Assembly: GCA_000310025.1 (NCBI GenBank)
Contig: FN649749.1
Span: 150,217 to 214,216, forward strand
DNA: 64,000 bases
DNA from: Ectocarpus siliculosus
Lineage: Eukaryota > Sar > Phaeophyceae > Ectocarpales > Ectocarpaceae
Direction: 5' to 3'
Part shown: one piece after another, positions 22,601 through 34,800 of the stretch
Numbering within the stretch: the stretch's first letter is position 1
Layout of the letters: every line of letters starts with the position of its first letter
Position numbers and translations under genes: made by a program
Notes under the pieces: model-generated
What the model was told of the DNA's origin: nothing
The model's database searches: none
Seen by the model: the letters and a program-made list of their open reading frames with translations, nothing else

Positions 22601-25600
22601 ATGTCATCCGAGGTGTACAGCGAGCCGATCAAGAGGTTCTCTTGCCCGGAAGAGCCCGAAGCCGGCTACCCGACCGAGTGGCCGCTGCTCGACCTGCTCG
22701 CCAACTGGAACCCCGGGAACGCGTCCGGAGTTCCGGAGAGGCATTTTCTCGGGGTTTGCAGGTACGCAGGCGGGGGACACATAGAGCTGCTCGTGTCGTA
22801 CGACACGAGCAGCATGGACACCCTTTGTGTGGTGAGACCGGGGCGTCGTGATCAAGGTTGTACACCACGCAAAGGGTATGTTTCCCGAACACAAAACTCC
22901 GAGGACGGGTTCGTCATGTATGTGTATGTGTCGGCAATAGAAGCATATATTTGATGGTTCCGAGAGTATGTGTGAATGCATGTACCATATATCATGTGTG
23001 ACGTAATGCATCGGGTTGTTTGTTGTTTGACGAGGAGTGTTGGAGAAGGGTACAAGGATAAAGAATGAAGGATGCCGCGTCCGCTTGTCCTTCGTGAGGG
23101 TGTGTATTGGGTAGGGTCTGGGTTGCTCTGTTGCGTTGGCTGTATTTGAGTCATCCGGTTCCGGGCTAGGCAATGTGGTCGGGAAGATAAGACACATGAA
23201 GAGTTGATTGGGGCTGTCTTTGAAGTCCCCCCCTTGCTTACGGTTGCTGTCTGTGTGGTGGTGGTGCGAGCTTCCGCGCTCAGCAATCGAGTCATAAAAG
23301 ACTAAGTCTTTGGTTGCGTACTACTACGAACTCGGCAGTCGCGCGTTTCACCGTACGCCTATGCGGTAGGAGCTCTTTTTCTTGACATCATGGGTAACGT
23401 TTTTGAACGAATCCAGCCGCGAGCACATCGCTTCAGCCCTCCTTTATGCTACCGCAACCATGTACCTGTTCACCTACCTCTGGGCCATGCTGCGCACAGC
23501 GTTTGTAGAACAGATCGATCCTTCCACGTCAACAACACATGGGTGGCGAATTCCTATCTTCGGAACTAATTCGGCCGATATACTCTGGTGTTTGGAGTTG
23601 CCGTTGTTGACCCCCGCGCCTCGACTCCGTTGTTGCTTTTGTTGGAAACAGGTTTGACTACCAGACGGAGCTACACAAGGCGCAAGCATACAGTCTCCGT
23701 GAGGTGAACCGCCCCTGTTGGATCTTTGCTGGTCCAATATAGCAGTGTGTTGGAGGGAGGTGGAGGGCAACTTAAATCTTGTTAGCGACTGTTGTACTTT
23801 GACGGATGCCCTGCTGCTGCGGTGGGAACGTCCTCCGTTTGCAGCTTTTGTTGACCCTGAAACCGGCGTTCACAGTGTTACCCTTGTTCAGCAGTAGTCC
23901 ATGCCCTCTTTTCGTATCGCACAACGAGCAGTGTCTTGGCAGCAAGCAAGTCCTGGAAGAGCGAGCTCACAGAGCTATACCATGTGTTAATGAATGCGCC
24001 TTTTCCCGCAGCGCTTCCCGATAATTTTGACCTGTTTTGTCCTCTACGGTATTCGGACTCGACTTTTTCGCCATTTCAATAGTGTTCTTCAAAACTGATT
24101 ACGGGACTGGCTTGGAAGAATATGATCGCTGAAAACACCTTTACGATGACATTTCACTCAGGTGCCGTTCATTGTCTTCAACGTGCCTGAGTTGGACCGG
24201 GCCGTTCAGGAGTGGAGCAACCCGGCCAAGCTGACCGCTGCTCTCGGAGACCACTTGTACAGGTCCGTGTGTTCGTATGGAGTGCGCGTGTTGGTGGTGC
24301 TCTACACAAGAATCACTGCACGCTTTGATGATCAGCGGCCGGCTTTGGCGGAAGCGTTTCCCGGCATCCATTTCGTTTGGAAAAGCGGTGATGGTGGCTT
24401 GGACGGCGAAAGGGCAATGCAGCCCAATATTTGTTGCCGCTGCTGCTGAGATCTGCAGCTGCTGCGGCTGCTGCTAGTGCTGTAGACTATTGCCAACCGT
24501 TGCCACTACCATTGCCGTCTAGGTCGGACCAACAACGCGACATTCGGACTTCACCGATTGCATGAGCCTTGTGCGTTTACGCCGGAAAGCGAGAGAGTAA
24601 TACACATCAGCGCCCGCATTGTTCGGAACAATGAGTTACTACACAGATCCCAATATCGCGGGAAAAGTACGATCGTCAGTTGGATGGTGCGGCTGCTTTC
24701 ACTTTTATGGTTGTATTATCCCTTGCGGTGAGCTGCTTTCTCGCTCTCGACAAAGTCCAGACGCCATCATCGTCTTGGTCGTCACCACCGTGACTGCTGT
24801 TGTGGTTGTTTTCATCGCCATGTTCTAGAAAATATAGTCGGCTGTTGTTTCCACTTTCGATCTTCGTTCTAATATGGTGTGTGTCTTCTGCCGTGGTATT
24901 GTCGACTTGCCATGGTATTGTCGGCTTTTGTTGCCTCGTTCAACCTTCGTTCTAATATGGTGTGTGTCTTCTGCCGTGGTATTGTCGACTTGCCATGGAA
25001 TTGTCGGCTTTTGTTGCCTCGTTCGACCTTCGTTCTAATATGGTGTGTGTCTTCTGCCGTGGTATTGTCGACTTGCCATGGAATTGTCGGCTTTTGTTGC
25101 CTCGTTCGACCTTCGTTCTGATATGGTGTGTGTCTTCTGCTTTGGGTTTTCCAGCATTGACGTCTCTTCCAGCCACCGTTTCCTCTACTACGGAAAACGC
25201 AGCTGGGATCGGCCGCCAGGCTGGACACCGCCCACACGAAGGTGAGGCGCACTTTGCACTTTGCCGCCGCACTGTTGACCTCGGCACCTGCTACTGCTGC
25301 TGGTTCATTTGCTTGCTGACGCTGTTGCTATTGAGTCTGATCTGCCGTGGTGGTGCTGTACTTTATCCCTTTGGCCTAACCAGCGCTTGTGTGGCCGTTC
25401 AGGTCCTCCCTGTGCGTACTGGCCCCGTACCTATCGCTCGGACCCCGTGCGATCCAATCCATCACACAAGCGCAATGCGTTGCCGCACATGCTTGCTGCT
25501 GCTGCTGCTGCTGCTGCCGTCACTGAAATAGAATCTTGGACACTTTCGACGCTTGGTTGCGGCATGCTCTCGGGATTCGCCGACTAGAGGACCACCAGCC

Positions 25601-28600
25601 TGCCCGTGACAACGACCACATTGTTGAGGCGAGCGACGGGCCCGGCCAAACGACCGACCACTCGCGCGCGGATAAGGATAAGGACTTCCTCGCGCCATAC
25701 GGCGGGGAACAGTGCGACCGTTCTCAGGACCGTTCTCAGGGCCGTTCTCCGGACCAAGGCGAGGAATGGTTCCAAGGCGGAAGGGATAGCAACGCCGAGA
25801 GTCAAGTGGTGCGGGGAGAGGAGACGAGACAAGAATCTCCCGCAAGCAAGGCGCACTACTACCTGAAGTTCTCCTCCACCGTGGAAAGGCCGAACCGGTT
25901 CGTGGACCGTTCTTTGCCGTTTTTCGTCCCTCCTGCACAGCCTCTGTGAGTGACTTGGGAAAAGCGAGGGGTTGGAAGTGGACTTGTTTTGATGCTGGTA
26001 GTGCTGTCGGTTTCATGCGCGTGTGGGCGTGGGAAATTGAAGAGATGGGGAAAAATCGACGCGTTGATTGGATAGTTTTTATCGATAAAGCATAGGTGCC
26101 GTTGGTTGAGGTTCAAGTTTATGCACGACATCGAGCATCTGTACTAAATACACTCACAATCGCGTCGAAATTTGAGTGTTTTTGGCACCTGCATACTCCA
26201 TTTCATCCAGGTGTCGTGATATATTTCTTTAGAGTCTCTCGTTCGCATCGCAAGTCCTAACGTTGCAAAAGTTTCTGAATAAGTGGCTTTTGTCACCACG
26301 ATAGTGTACAAAGAAGGCGGAGAAATTAAACGTTCCCTTAGTCACAACATGTCGTAGAACAACCTTTAGTTCGTAGGTTTTTTCTTTCGAGTAAGTACCG
26401 CCTGCACCCCCCCCCCTGTCGTTTCTTCGCCTACATCCCTCTCCCCTCCCATCTAATCCACGTGCCCCCTCCGCTCCCCTATCACGCAGGGAAACGTACG
26501 ACGACGAGTTCTCGGAAAGCTTGGCATACAACGACTATGGTTTTAGCCCAGCCGAGGGGGATTATCCTGCCGGAAAAAAGGGTAAGGGATTCAAGGTCAT
26601 GGATTTTCACCCGGGGGCGTTCGAAATCACCTTAGAGGGAGCGGCGTAAGTGTTTCTGGTACTTGTTTAGATTAATATCATGATTTGCCCGTTGCAGGAG
26701 GCGGCTGTACAGATATTAAGTTTACGGGTCGTGTCTGAGAGGTTCGCTCGTGACTAGGTCTAGTCTAGCGAGTGCCCCCCCCTGAAAGGTCTTTGTTCGA
26801 TCCCTTCCCTGCCTTTGGTGCGCTCTACAAGGGTTTACTTTCCTATCCGGCAGGAGGTGGTACGGTAGTGCCTTTTTCGTTCCCGTGAAGGACGGGGCCT
26901 GTGCCGCAAGCCCTGTGTTCAGTGCCGCCGATTCTTCTACTGCACCTTTTTTCTTTTTTTTGACCATTGGCAGCCTTACGCTATGGGACAGTTGAAAGAG
27001 TAGGACCACGAGCTTGAGCCTGAGGGTGGGAATCACAACAATAGGATGAACTCCAACAGCACAAGAAATCAAGACCCTCCCTTTCGCCGCGACTGCGATG
27101 ACCTCAGACCGCTTTCCTGCCTCCCCTCTGCCTTGCTGCTCTCAAAACCTTTAGGACGTCGAAGAAAAAGTTCGAGGGAGAGCAGGTCGGTTTGTGGGTG
27201 GGTGGGTGGATGGATAGGGGTTAGTCGTTGGTTGAGGGTGATTTCGTTACCGTATGGAGATGGGTGGGTGCGCGCCGAAGTAAATCTTATACCACCATTG
27301 TGCGTGCTTCTTTCTGTGCTCCAACGTGATTTTCTGTGTCCACACGCACTCAAACCGGGATCCGATTAGGTGGCATTCCGATGTTGACCGCGGGCGGTTC
27401 ACCGTGGTACGTTTTCCCACTGGTTCAATGCATGCGGTTGTTTTTTGCTGCGACCGGTAGATGGTTCCGTCGAGATGGACGTTGTACTTGTTTCGGACGA
27501 TGTGAAGCCCGAAATCCCTATGCCTGCGACGGTATTTGGATACAAATACATGCTCTGTACTAGAGAAGACCCGGTGTCGCTTGTGAAATGCTGGTTAAAC
27601 ACCGTTGCCACTTGAAATCACCCAGCCCCGTTAGGTTAAAGAGGATGGTATCGTGCAGTACGAGTTGTCAAGGCAAGAACGTCTGCTGGCAAATCGCTTC
27701 ACAACACTGCAGCACACCGTCGGTTGAACAAGTCGACATTCCCATTGTACCTGCAGGTGGACCGAGCAAGATGCATGGCCACCGCACCAGCGTCGGCATT
27801 CGGAGGATGAGTTGGAGGGCGGGGAAGAACAGGAACCAACCGATGGTGAAATTCGCATGCTCGAGGGCGCAGCGGGGAGTGACAAGGATGAAACCGACAT
27901 TTTCTTGAGGGATGCGTCGGCTACGAAGGGGATCCACTGCCGCCTAGGGATGGATGGGGTAAGCACCATACTGTTCTGAATTGTGTTAGTTTTATCGTTT
28001 GCTGACCGTCAGGACAGCCAAGGTATTTGCGGCATGCGAATACCGGCTGAACTTTGAACCACGCGTACACGTGTTTGGTTCTCGCCGTGGTTACTGAGAA
28101 CAGCAGTTCGCCACTTACGACCCGCTACGTATCCCTGCCGCGAGTAATGTGGCTTCGGTTGTCTCGCATTAATAAAACCTTTCCGGCACCACGGAGTAGG
28201 ACAAATGGCGTTGGCTACAGTACGGAGCACGCCCTCTAGACTAGTCTCCGGGCATCCCAACCATTCGGAACAGCAGAATTGCAATTATCAGATGGCATGT
28301 GCGGTCGCTCGTGCCGTAGGTGCTCTCTACGCCCGACATGGCATGGCGGATGGTGTGACCGAGAGGGGTCCTCGGATGGGAATTTTGCGTGGTGTGGACA
28401 TGGTCAGTATTCGACACACCCCTCGAGGTGGCTTCCCCGCCAGGTAGTTTAATAAAATTACGTGGTTCATTTACAACGGAGTGATGGTATTGCCACCCCC
28501 TCTCTTAAGTTATTTCCCAGGGAGGACTCCTGTCACCTCCGGTGAAAGCTCTAGTTTCAGGTGGTTACGGCACCCGGGTCTGTCGTGATTATGTCGTCCT

Positions 28601-30777
28601 CGTCTCGCTTCGGCTGTGCTTCGCCGCTTCTTTTTTTTTTTCCTTCCGCCAAAGGTGATGTCGGAGGGCCACTACGACGGGTCGCGGAACATGGTGGCGC
28701 TCCTGGCCGGAAAACGTCGTTGGATTCTGTCCAATCCTCACAACTGCGCCCACATGCACATGTTCCGGAAGGGTCACCCCTCCGGTGAGAGGTTGCTATT
28801 TTCTCTACTCTCGGTTCTCCAGATACCATCATGTTTCTTGTTTTCAGGAAGACGCCAACTCGCTGATCTGGTAACACGGTAAAAAATGTGGCGTATCGGC
28901 TGCAGTCAAGCAACGCTCGATACAACACCGCTCGGCGTTCCGTTTCTGCCCCATCTCCACATTGCCCGGCGCGAATTTTAACTCCGTATCGGAACGTGCA
29001 CAGCATTCGGCAGTTGTATCACTTCGCGAAATGATGGCGTGTAGCAATTTGGAGCCCTGCACTGCATGGAACTCCTTCAAGAGTTGTGTGGTCCGGTGAA
29101 GCTTGCACATAGAGTTGAAGAGCTTCAGACAAGCTTGGTCCAAAACGGTGTGGTTTTTCGAGATGACGGCGTAGCTTTTACCCTCCTCGTCCGAACCCAG
29201 CCTGCCGCGACTGCCAAGACAAAGACGTTACCAAATACCGAATATTGTAGCGTTTCTGCGCTTTCCCAAGCTTGTTGAAGAGAACGGTACCTTAGTCCCC
29301 CAAGAAACGCCGTTCGACGAGGTCTCCACATACGACCATTGTTGTCGGTACTTTGAGTTTCACTTTTCATTTTTTCCCTCAGCTCGACACACGTCCGCGG
29401 ACTGGACGGACCCGAACGTGGCGGCGCAGTTCCCACATCTACAGGAGGCCACCGCGAACGAGGTCATCCTAAGAGCTGGGGAGGCCCTCTTCGTGCCGGA
29501 GCACTGGATCCACTCCATCGTCAACATCGGGGTCAGCGCGCAGTGCAACAGGTTTGTGGTAGAGGGTTCTGAGTCGCCGCGTAGCAGCGGATCTGAGACC
29601 ACGGGAGTGAGGCGATGAGTTCGTAGGTGCTGGCTGTTCGGGAGGCCATGATATACGAGGAGGTAGAGATTCCAGTTTGTAGTTAGGCATGCACGTACGG
29701 TTCGGATGTGAAAACCGCGCCAGCGAGCGTTGAAGTAAGTCCGCAGCATCTAACAGGAAGTTCCACCCTTGTTTCGCGTCCACCTTCTTACCCGTTTTTC
29801 GCCCTCGTTCTCTGGCCCATGCCGGGACGACGACCGAACAGCCGATCTGGAAAGTCCAACCTGTACCGGCCGGTCATTAAAGAATGCGAAGGTAACGCGC
29901 ACGCCGAGTGATCTGATCTACAGTATCCTCCGTTTTGATTGTTTTTCGTCTTTCCCACCGCCGGGTGTGTGTCGTCGATAGCAGTACAGCGGACGGAGTA
30001 GCCCATTGACCTTCTTGCTCTCCCCAAGCGGCATTTCGCAATCATTGTCTCTGGGCGGTTCGGTTCTTCATTTTTGTTGACTGTTTGCGCTTCTCAAAAG
30101 GATGCGAAGGGGTGTGAGTCTCGTCTCATTTCTTGTATTCGTTGTGCCATCCGCACGAACGATCGTGTCCTGTTGACCCGGTTGGCTCAAGGGCTACCGA
30201 AACAACGAAACTTGAGCAACGTACCGCCGAGCAGGCTGTTTCCCTATTGTAAGAAAAGGTGTGATAGTAGTAGGACCTGTGATGTACATAGAACTGGGTT
30301 ACCTGTAAGACCGCCGTTCCGGCGTGGTTATTGCTTTTAAAATATAGAATAGCAGTAGTAGACAAGTTGCCTTGTGGCGGGGGGGCGTTCCAATACGGCT
30401 CCCACAGCGGCGTTGTGTAGATGTATCCATTGGGTCAATGTGTTCTGTACATCGCCGTGATTAACGCGAGGCGGAAAGGGTCAAAGTATTTCGAGGTGTA
30501 CTTGTACGTACCTATTCAAACTACAGATTGTTGACTGTTTCCTCGCGCTCCTTCACATAGCTGGGATGGGGCATGCAAGGCGTTCACCGGGTCGGGCTCG
30601 CACAGCACCAAGCGCAAAGCCCCGTGCGTGAGGCGTTCGGCAGGTTGCATGCAGGGTGCGTTGTGCCCTCGGTGGCTGTTATCATGCCTACTTCGTTGCC
30701 CTTGGATGACAACATAGGTTCGATGCCTTGGCTTCTTCTCTGCAGCCTTCATTTCCAGAGTCAGCAAGGAGCCCTAG
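22601..30777 (+). CDS. JmjC/cupin-type Fe(II)/2-oxoglutarate oxygenase
   Basis: Predicted 2-oxoglutarate dioxygenase of the JmjC/cupin_8 class (protein, RNA or small-molecule hydroxylase; substrate unknown). Exons: 22601-22761, 23652-23703, 24162-24262, 25155-25241, 25532-25945, 26490-26645, 27757-27958, 28655-28784, 29383-29551, 29842-29891, and probably 30746-30777. All phases agree, giving about 517 residues. Motifs: CRFDYQTE, then VPFIVFNVPELD (about 72-83); HRFLYYGKRSW; YYLKFSS and LPFFVP before a long acidic insert; KGIHCRLGMDGVMSEGHYDG with iron ligands H397 and D399; GEALFVPEHWIHSIVNIG with the distal ligand H478; then CNSRSGKSN. All three iron ligands are present, so it should be active. 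The ATG at 22601 is the first in frame, but an AG lies just upstream, so further 5' exons are possible. The last exon is the weakest. No targeting signal is seen. Confidence 0.88.
22786..22813. repeat. 28-bp perfect palindrome just inside a donor
   Basis: Fourteen-base arms meet without a spacer at GTAC, starting 24 bases into the first intron of the JmjC gene. A second, imperfect fold-back follows at about 22816-22878 (ACCCTTTGTGTGGTG against CACCACGCAAAGGGT). Confidence 0.85.
24862..25140. repeat. 83-bp minisatellite, about 3.4 copies
   Basis: Copies begin at 24862, 24945, 25028 and 25111 and are almost identical. The array fills an intron of the JmjC gene, and the last truncated copy runs into the acceptor TTTTCCAG before the exon at 25155. 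Confidence 0.95.
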
Positions 30778-31883
30778 ATTAGATGCCTTGTGAGTGCTTG
30801 ACCTTTGTCACAGTCGTTGATGAAACAAGCGAACGATGTCCTCTGAGGAATTGTGACTGACTGCAGTCACTCAACGATTTTCCTGAGTGCAGTATTGCTC
30901 CTGCCCTTGCCAGCACAGCGATTGGAGAAAGTCTGCTGAGACCACATGGCCAGCTCGACAACGCGGTTTGACCAGGGCGATCTGTCGCAGTCATACTCAG
31001 GTCGAATATTATGCGTGTGCAATTTTGCCGCCGTCCCAGCCAGACCTAAGAGCATAGTCTAGCCAGCTCAAGTCGGCCTATGCCATAGCCAGAGGTCGAA
31101 GGATAAGAAAACTTCGAAGCTGGGAATAAATGCCGGGCCTTCAGGACATGCACAGTAGGTATATACAAAATGGTTCATGGAGCATTTCTCTTCCTACCCT
31201 TCCTACCCTTCCTAATTAATTTATTAATTAATTATTTAATTTCTGTCCCCTTTCTCTTCCTACCATTCCACACCCAAGAAAGGCGTGTTTCTTTCAATTT
31301 CAATTGTATGAGGACACTGGCTATTGTCGGAGACAGATGCCGGTGCCGTGGCAGTATTATCCCACTGCCAGGGGAAGGCTATTTCCTCTCGTGATGTGTA
31401 AACGAGGAGAAGAGGGTAGAAAGAGAGAGTGGCCATAGCGGCAGAGGGAGAGGAGAGTCGAAGACTCTCCGCTTCCACTTTCGGCAAGTGGCCAGGGACT
31501 TCGGAAGATATCCATCTCCGACGGTGCATTTCCTGTCACTCTCCTTGTGACAAGATACCCCGAGGGAGCCATATCTTCCTACACTTTGTATGTGCACACA
31601 TGGTTGGTTATACTCCTGACAGGTGTCCTCCACATGTACCTGATGCATACAGCAGCCAGCTAAAAGGTGCGGTGCTACAGGGGAGATTCTCCAAAAGTTC
31701 ACAGCCAGCTCGAAGGACAGCCAGCCAGGTGGAAGAGTATTACTACAACTTGGGGGGGCAGCTGACGCCATAGCCACTAGGAAGGGTACAAGTAACACGT
31801 GATAAACTTCAACACACTTCTTCTGGCGTACGGGGAAGTCCAGAGATTTTGAAGCGTTCCTCTTCGATCTTGCGAAAAAAAAA
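30778..31883. other. Intergenic: JmjC gene to GT14 gene
   Basis: Contains an AT-rich stretch of TTAATTAA-type units near 31210-31245 beside CCTACCCTT repeats. Two frames overlap on opposite strands at 31379-31798: a minus frame with a hydrophobic start and seven or more cysteines, and a 114-codon plus frame. They cannot both be real and neither has a known domain. Confidence 0.4.
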
Positions 31884-34800
31884 ATGAAACGGCTGGAATC
31901 CGTTCATCTATCTGTTCGGGCCCGCGGCGACGTGTACTTCCATCGAAGAGCGTGCATCGCGCGCGAAGATGAAAATCTAAATCGTGCGTTGGGCGTGAGT
32001 ACTCATCACTCACACAAGTCAATGGATACGCGGTCGAGTTTATGGCACTCTTGGCCGGCAAAAGCAGAGGAAGAAGAGAACGGGAACGGGTCGAGGTCTA
32101 CGCATCAACGACAACGCCAGGACGTCCAACAAGACGCAGCAGCAACTGCTGCAACAACTGGCGGCACAGCAGTACTACGGGGAACCAAGTACACCTCTCT
32201 ACAGGTGGCATTGAACATGCACGCCTCCGGAGTTCGTTTCGCTAGCGGATCAGTCAATTCGATATCTGCGCAGGAGTGTGGGCTTGTCTCCGGCGACAAA
32301 CTCCAGCGTGGTGGGGGCATCCTGCACGTCGACTCGGGAAGAAAACACCAGCGGCAGCACAGCTTGCCGCGGTTCGTGGCGAAGGTCTTCTTGGTTTCTT
32401 CTGCTATTGTGGTTGCTGCTATGCTGGTCATCGCCCACCAGGTATGCACGAGCGTTCTGGCCTGGTGGGGCGCAGGCGATCATACACGAGCCACACCCGA
32501 TCTTACTGCAGATGGCATATATGCAAGGAGATGTTCAGGCGCGAATCAAACTGTTGCAGGCATCGGTAGGCCTACTGTACGTACGTACTGTAGATTTGTA
32601 CATTATCTAGGTGAAGGCGGCCGATCTTTGAGATCTATGAACCACTAGCTTATCTTTGGTACTACTGCAGTACGTCCGGGTTTGGATAGACTTCGACTTC
32701 CGTCATGCAAGCAATATCCTATCTCCGACGACGGTCCGTGAGCGGGCCAGTCCATGGTATCTACAGCAGAGTAGATCTGCTCCAACTACTACTTGTTCTT
32801 GTTGCAGAGAGCCTGCACCATTTTTTTTACGGAAAAAAGAGCGTGATTGCATATGGCCAGCAACGGGATGCTTGGCTTTAGGATACTTGGTTGAATGCGA
32901 AAGAAAACTACGCGGGGTATTTGATTTTCCCCGGCCCTCGTCCTCGACCTCCTCCTCGGGAAAAACACTGAATCTGATGACAGAAAGAAAACCACAGGCG
33001 AACCACAGCAGTCGTACAATTGTAGCCTTTACGCTGTCCGTCCATCCAATATACGAAGTATGGCGCTTGCTTTTGCGGTGCACCCCGCTGACCACTACTA
33101 CATGTAGTTGGTACCCCTGTTATTTGCATTAATCTATTTTCTCGCTATTTAGCACATCATTGCATCCGCGTTTCTTTCCTGTGGTCAGTGGGCATCCCAA
33201 ACAAACTTATTTTTTGAGTGACTTGATCGCTGGCAGTTCCCTGTACGCACGGGTATTCTTGGTATGTACTTGGCACCCGAAATCTAAGTTTTTAGGGAAC
33301 CCTTCTCGTGCTATGGGATGAGAACAGTTAATATGCCAGTGTGGGAAAGAATTGCCACAAATATGTGACACAACCGCCGGCACCACTGCACTCTTGTGCG
33401 GGACGTTGCTACCCATGGGACGGTCTTTTAAAGGTCAGATCGCAGTTGCTTGCCACCCTTGGGTCTCGATAGCCATCGACATCAATCTGCAATTTGTCTG
33501 TGCGTGCGCTTGCCCAACAATGTTATGCAGTAGAACACCGCTGACCAGAGACAATTGGCTGTGGGAGTGCGAATTAGAACCTTGAACATCCTCAAGGCTG
33601 CACGCCACCGCGGGCAACTAACCCCTTCATCGTGGATCGTAGCGGTGATCCAACCAGCAGGGCGGGCTGACATAAGGCGTTTCAGGTCAATCTCGCCCTC
33701 TCAACCTCCCACGATCCAACCTACCATCTACATCTCTGGCCATCTGTGCCTGTCAGAAATCAAACATGATTAAGCTCTTTATCCAATGTTACGCATAAAC
33801 ATACACGTTTGCTAATGTGGGACACTGTTACGCTACACTTGTGTCTTTCGCTTATTGTGATGAACTCCTGGTGTCCTCGCCGGTCCACAGCGGAAGGGGT
33901 GGAGCGGGAGTGGAGCGGTGCTGCCATCCCATGGAAACGACAGGGCGACTGCGACAGCGACTGCTTTAGTTCAACGTGGTAACAGCAAGGGACGATTCAG
34001 GTGAGAGAAGACATATCATCACTACTAGCGGTGTTTAGGGTGTCTTCGATAGCGACCGAATCGCAGTAGGGTGCCTTCGAACCCTGCAAGGTTCTCAATA
34101 CGTTAACGGGCGAACGAGAAAACTACGGAATGTGACTGTTGTTGGCTTCGGACCCTCAGGTGTGTTGGGGAAACTACTTCTAAATAAACTGGAAGCACAA
34201 GGATAGAGCAAGGCCTGGGATTGGAAATCTCTGTTCAGTTTGCCTTCAGCAAAATCATGGGTGGTTGATTGCTGCTGACGTCGCAGGTCGGAAGGCCTCC
34301 ATGACCAGAATGACCGCGAACACCTCGATGCAGCTTCAATCCCAGCCTCTTCTCGGGCACCCTCTAGCGTGTCAAGGGCTCTGGGTGACATGCCTATCAC
34401 GACAGCTCCTGATCCGGGTGGCGACGGTGATGGCGGTGGAGGTGCTGCTACGACGTACGAAAAGCGGGCACGAATCGGCTACTTGATCATGTCCAGCGGG
34501 ACCGAAGAACTCCACAAGACGAAACGCCTACTCAAGGTATGCTACCTGTACCATTTCCCTGTAAGTTCGACATATTGCTGTTGGTCATCATTCTACAGTA
34601 CTCCCGTGCCATGAGAATGACCGCGGTGGCTTCCGGCTTCGCAAAAGCGAAACGCATTTGACCTTGCTGGTGCCAATACGTCTGATTCCGTGAAAAAACA
34701 GGAGAATCGGTTACCTATAGTAATCGCTTCGGGCTACCTTTTAGGCGTCGCGGCCCTCACATGTCTATACTTGACCGAAGAAAACAACAACTATCTCATT

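Noticed and set aside
26760-26815. GTTCGATCC string resembling a tRNA T-loop
   Set aside because: No matching acceptor or anticodon stems could be built around it.
31379-31798. Cys-rich minus-strand frame with a hydrophobic start
   Set aside because: It starts at GTG, an equally long plus frame overlaps, and there is no family match or splice support.
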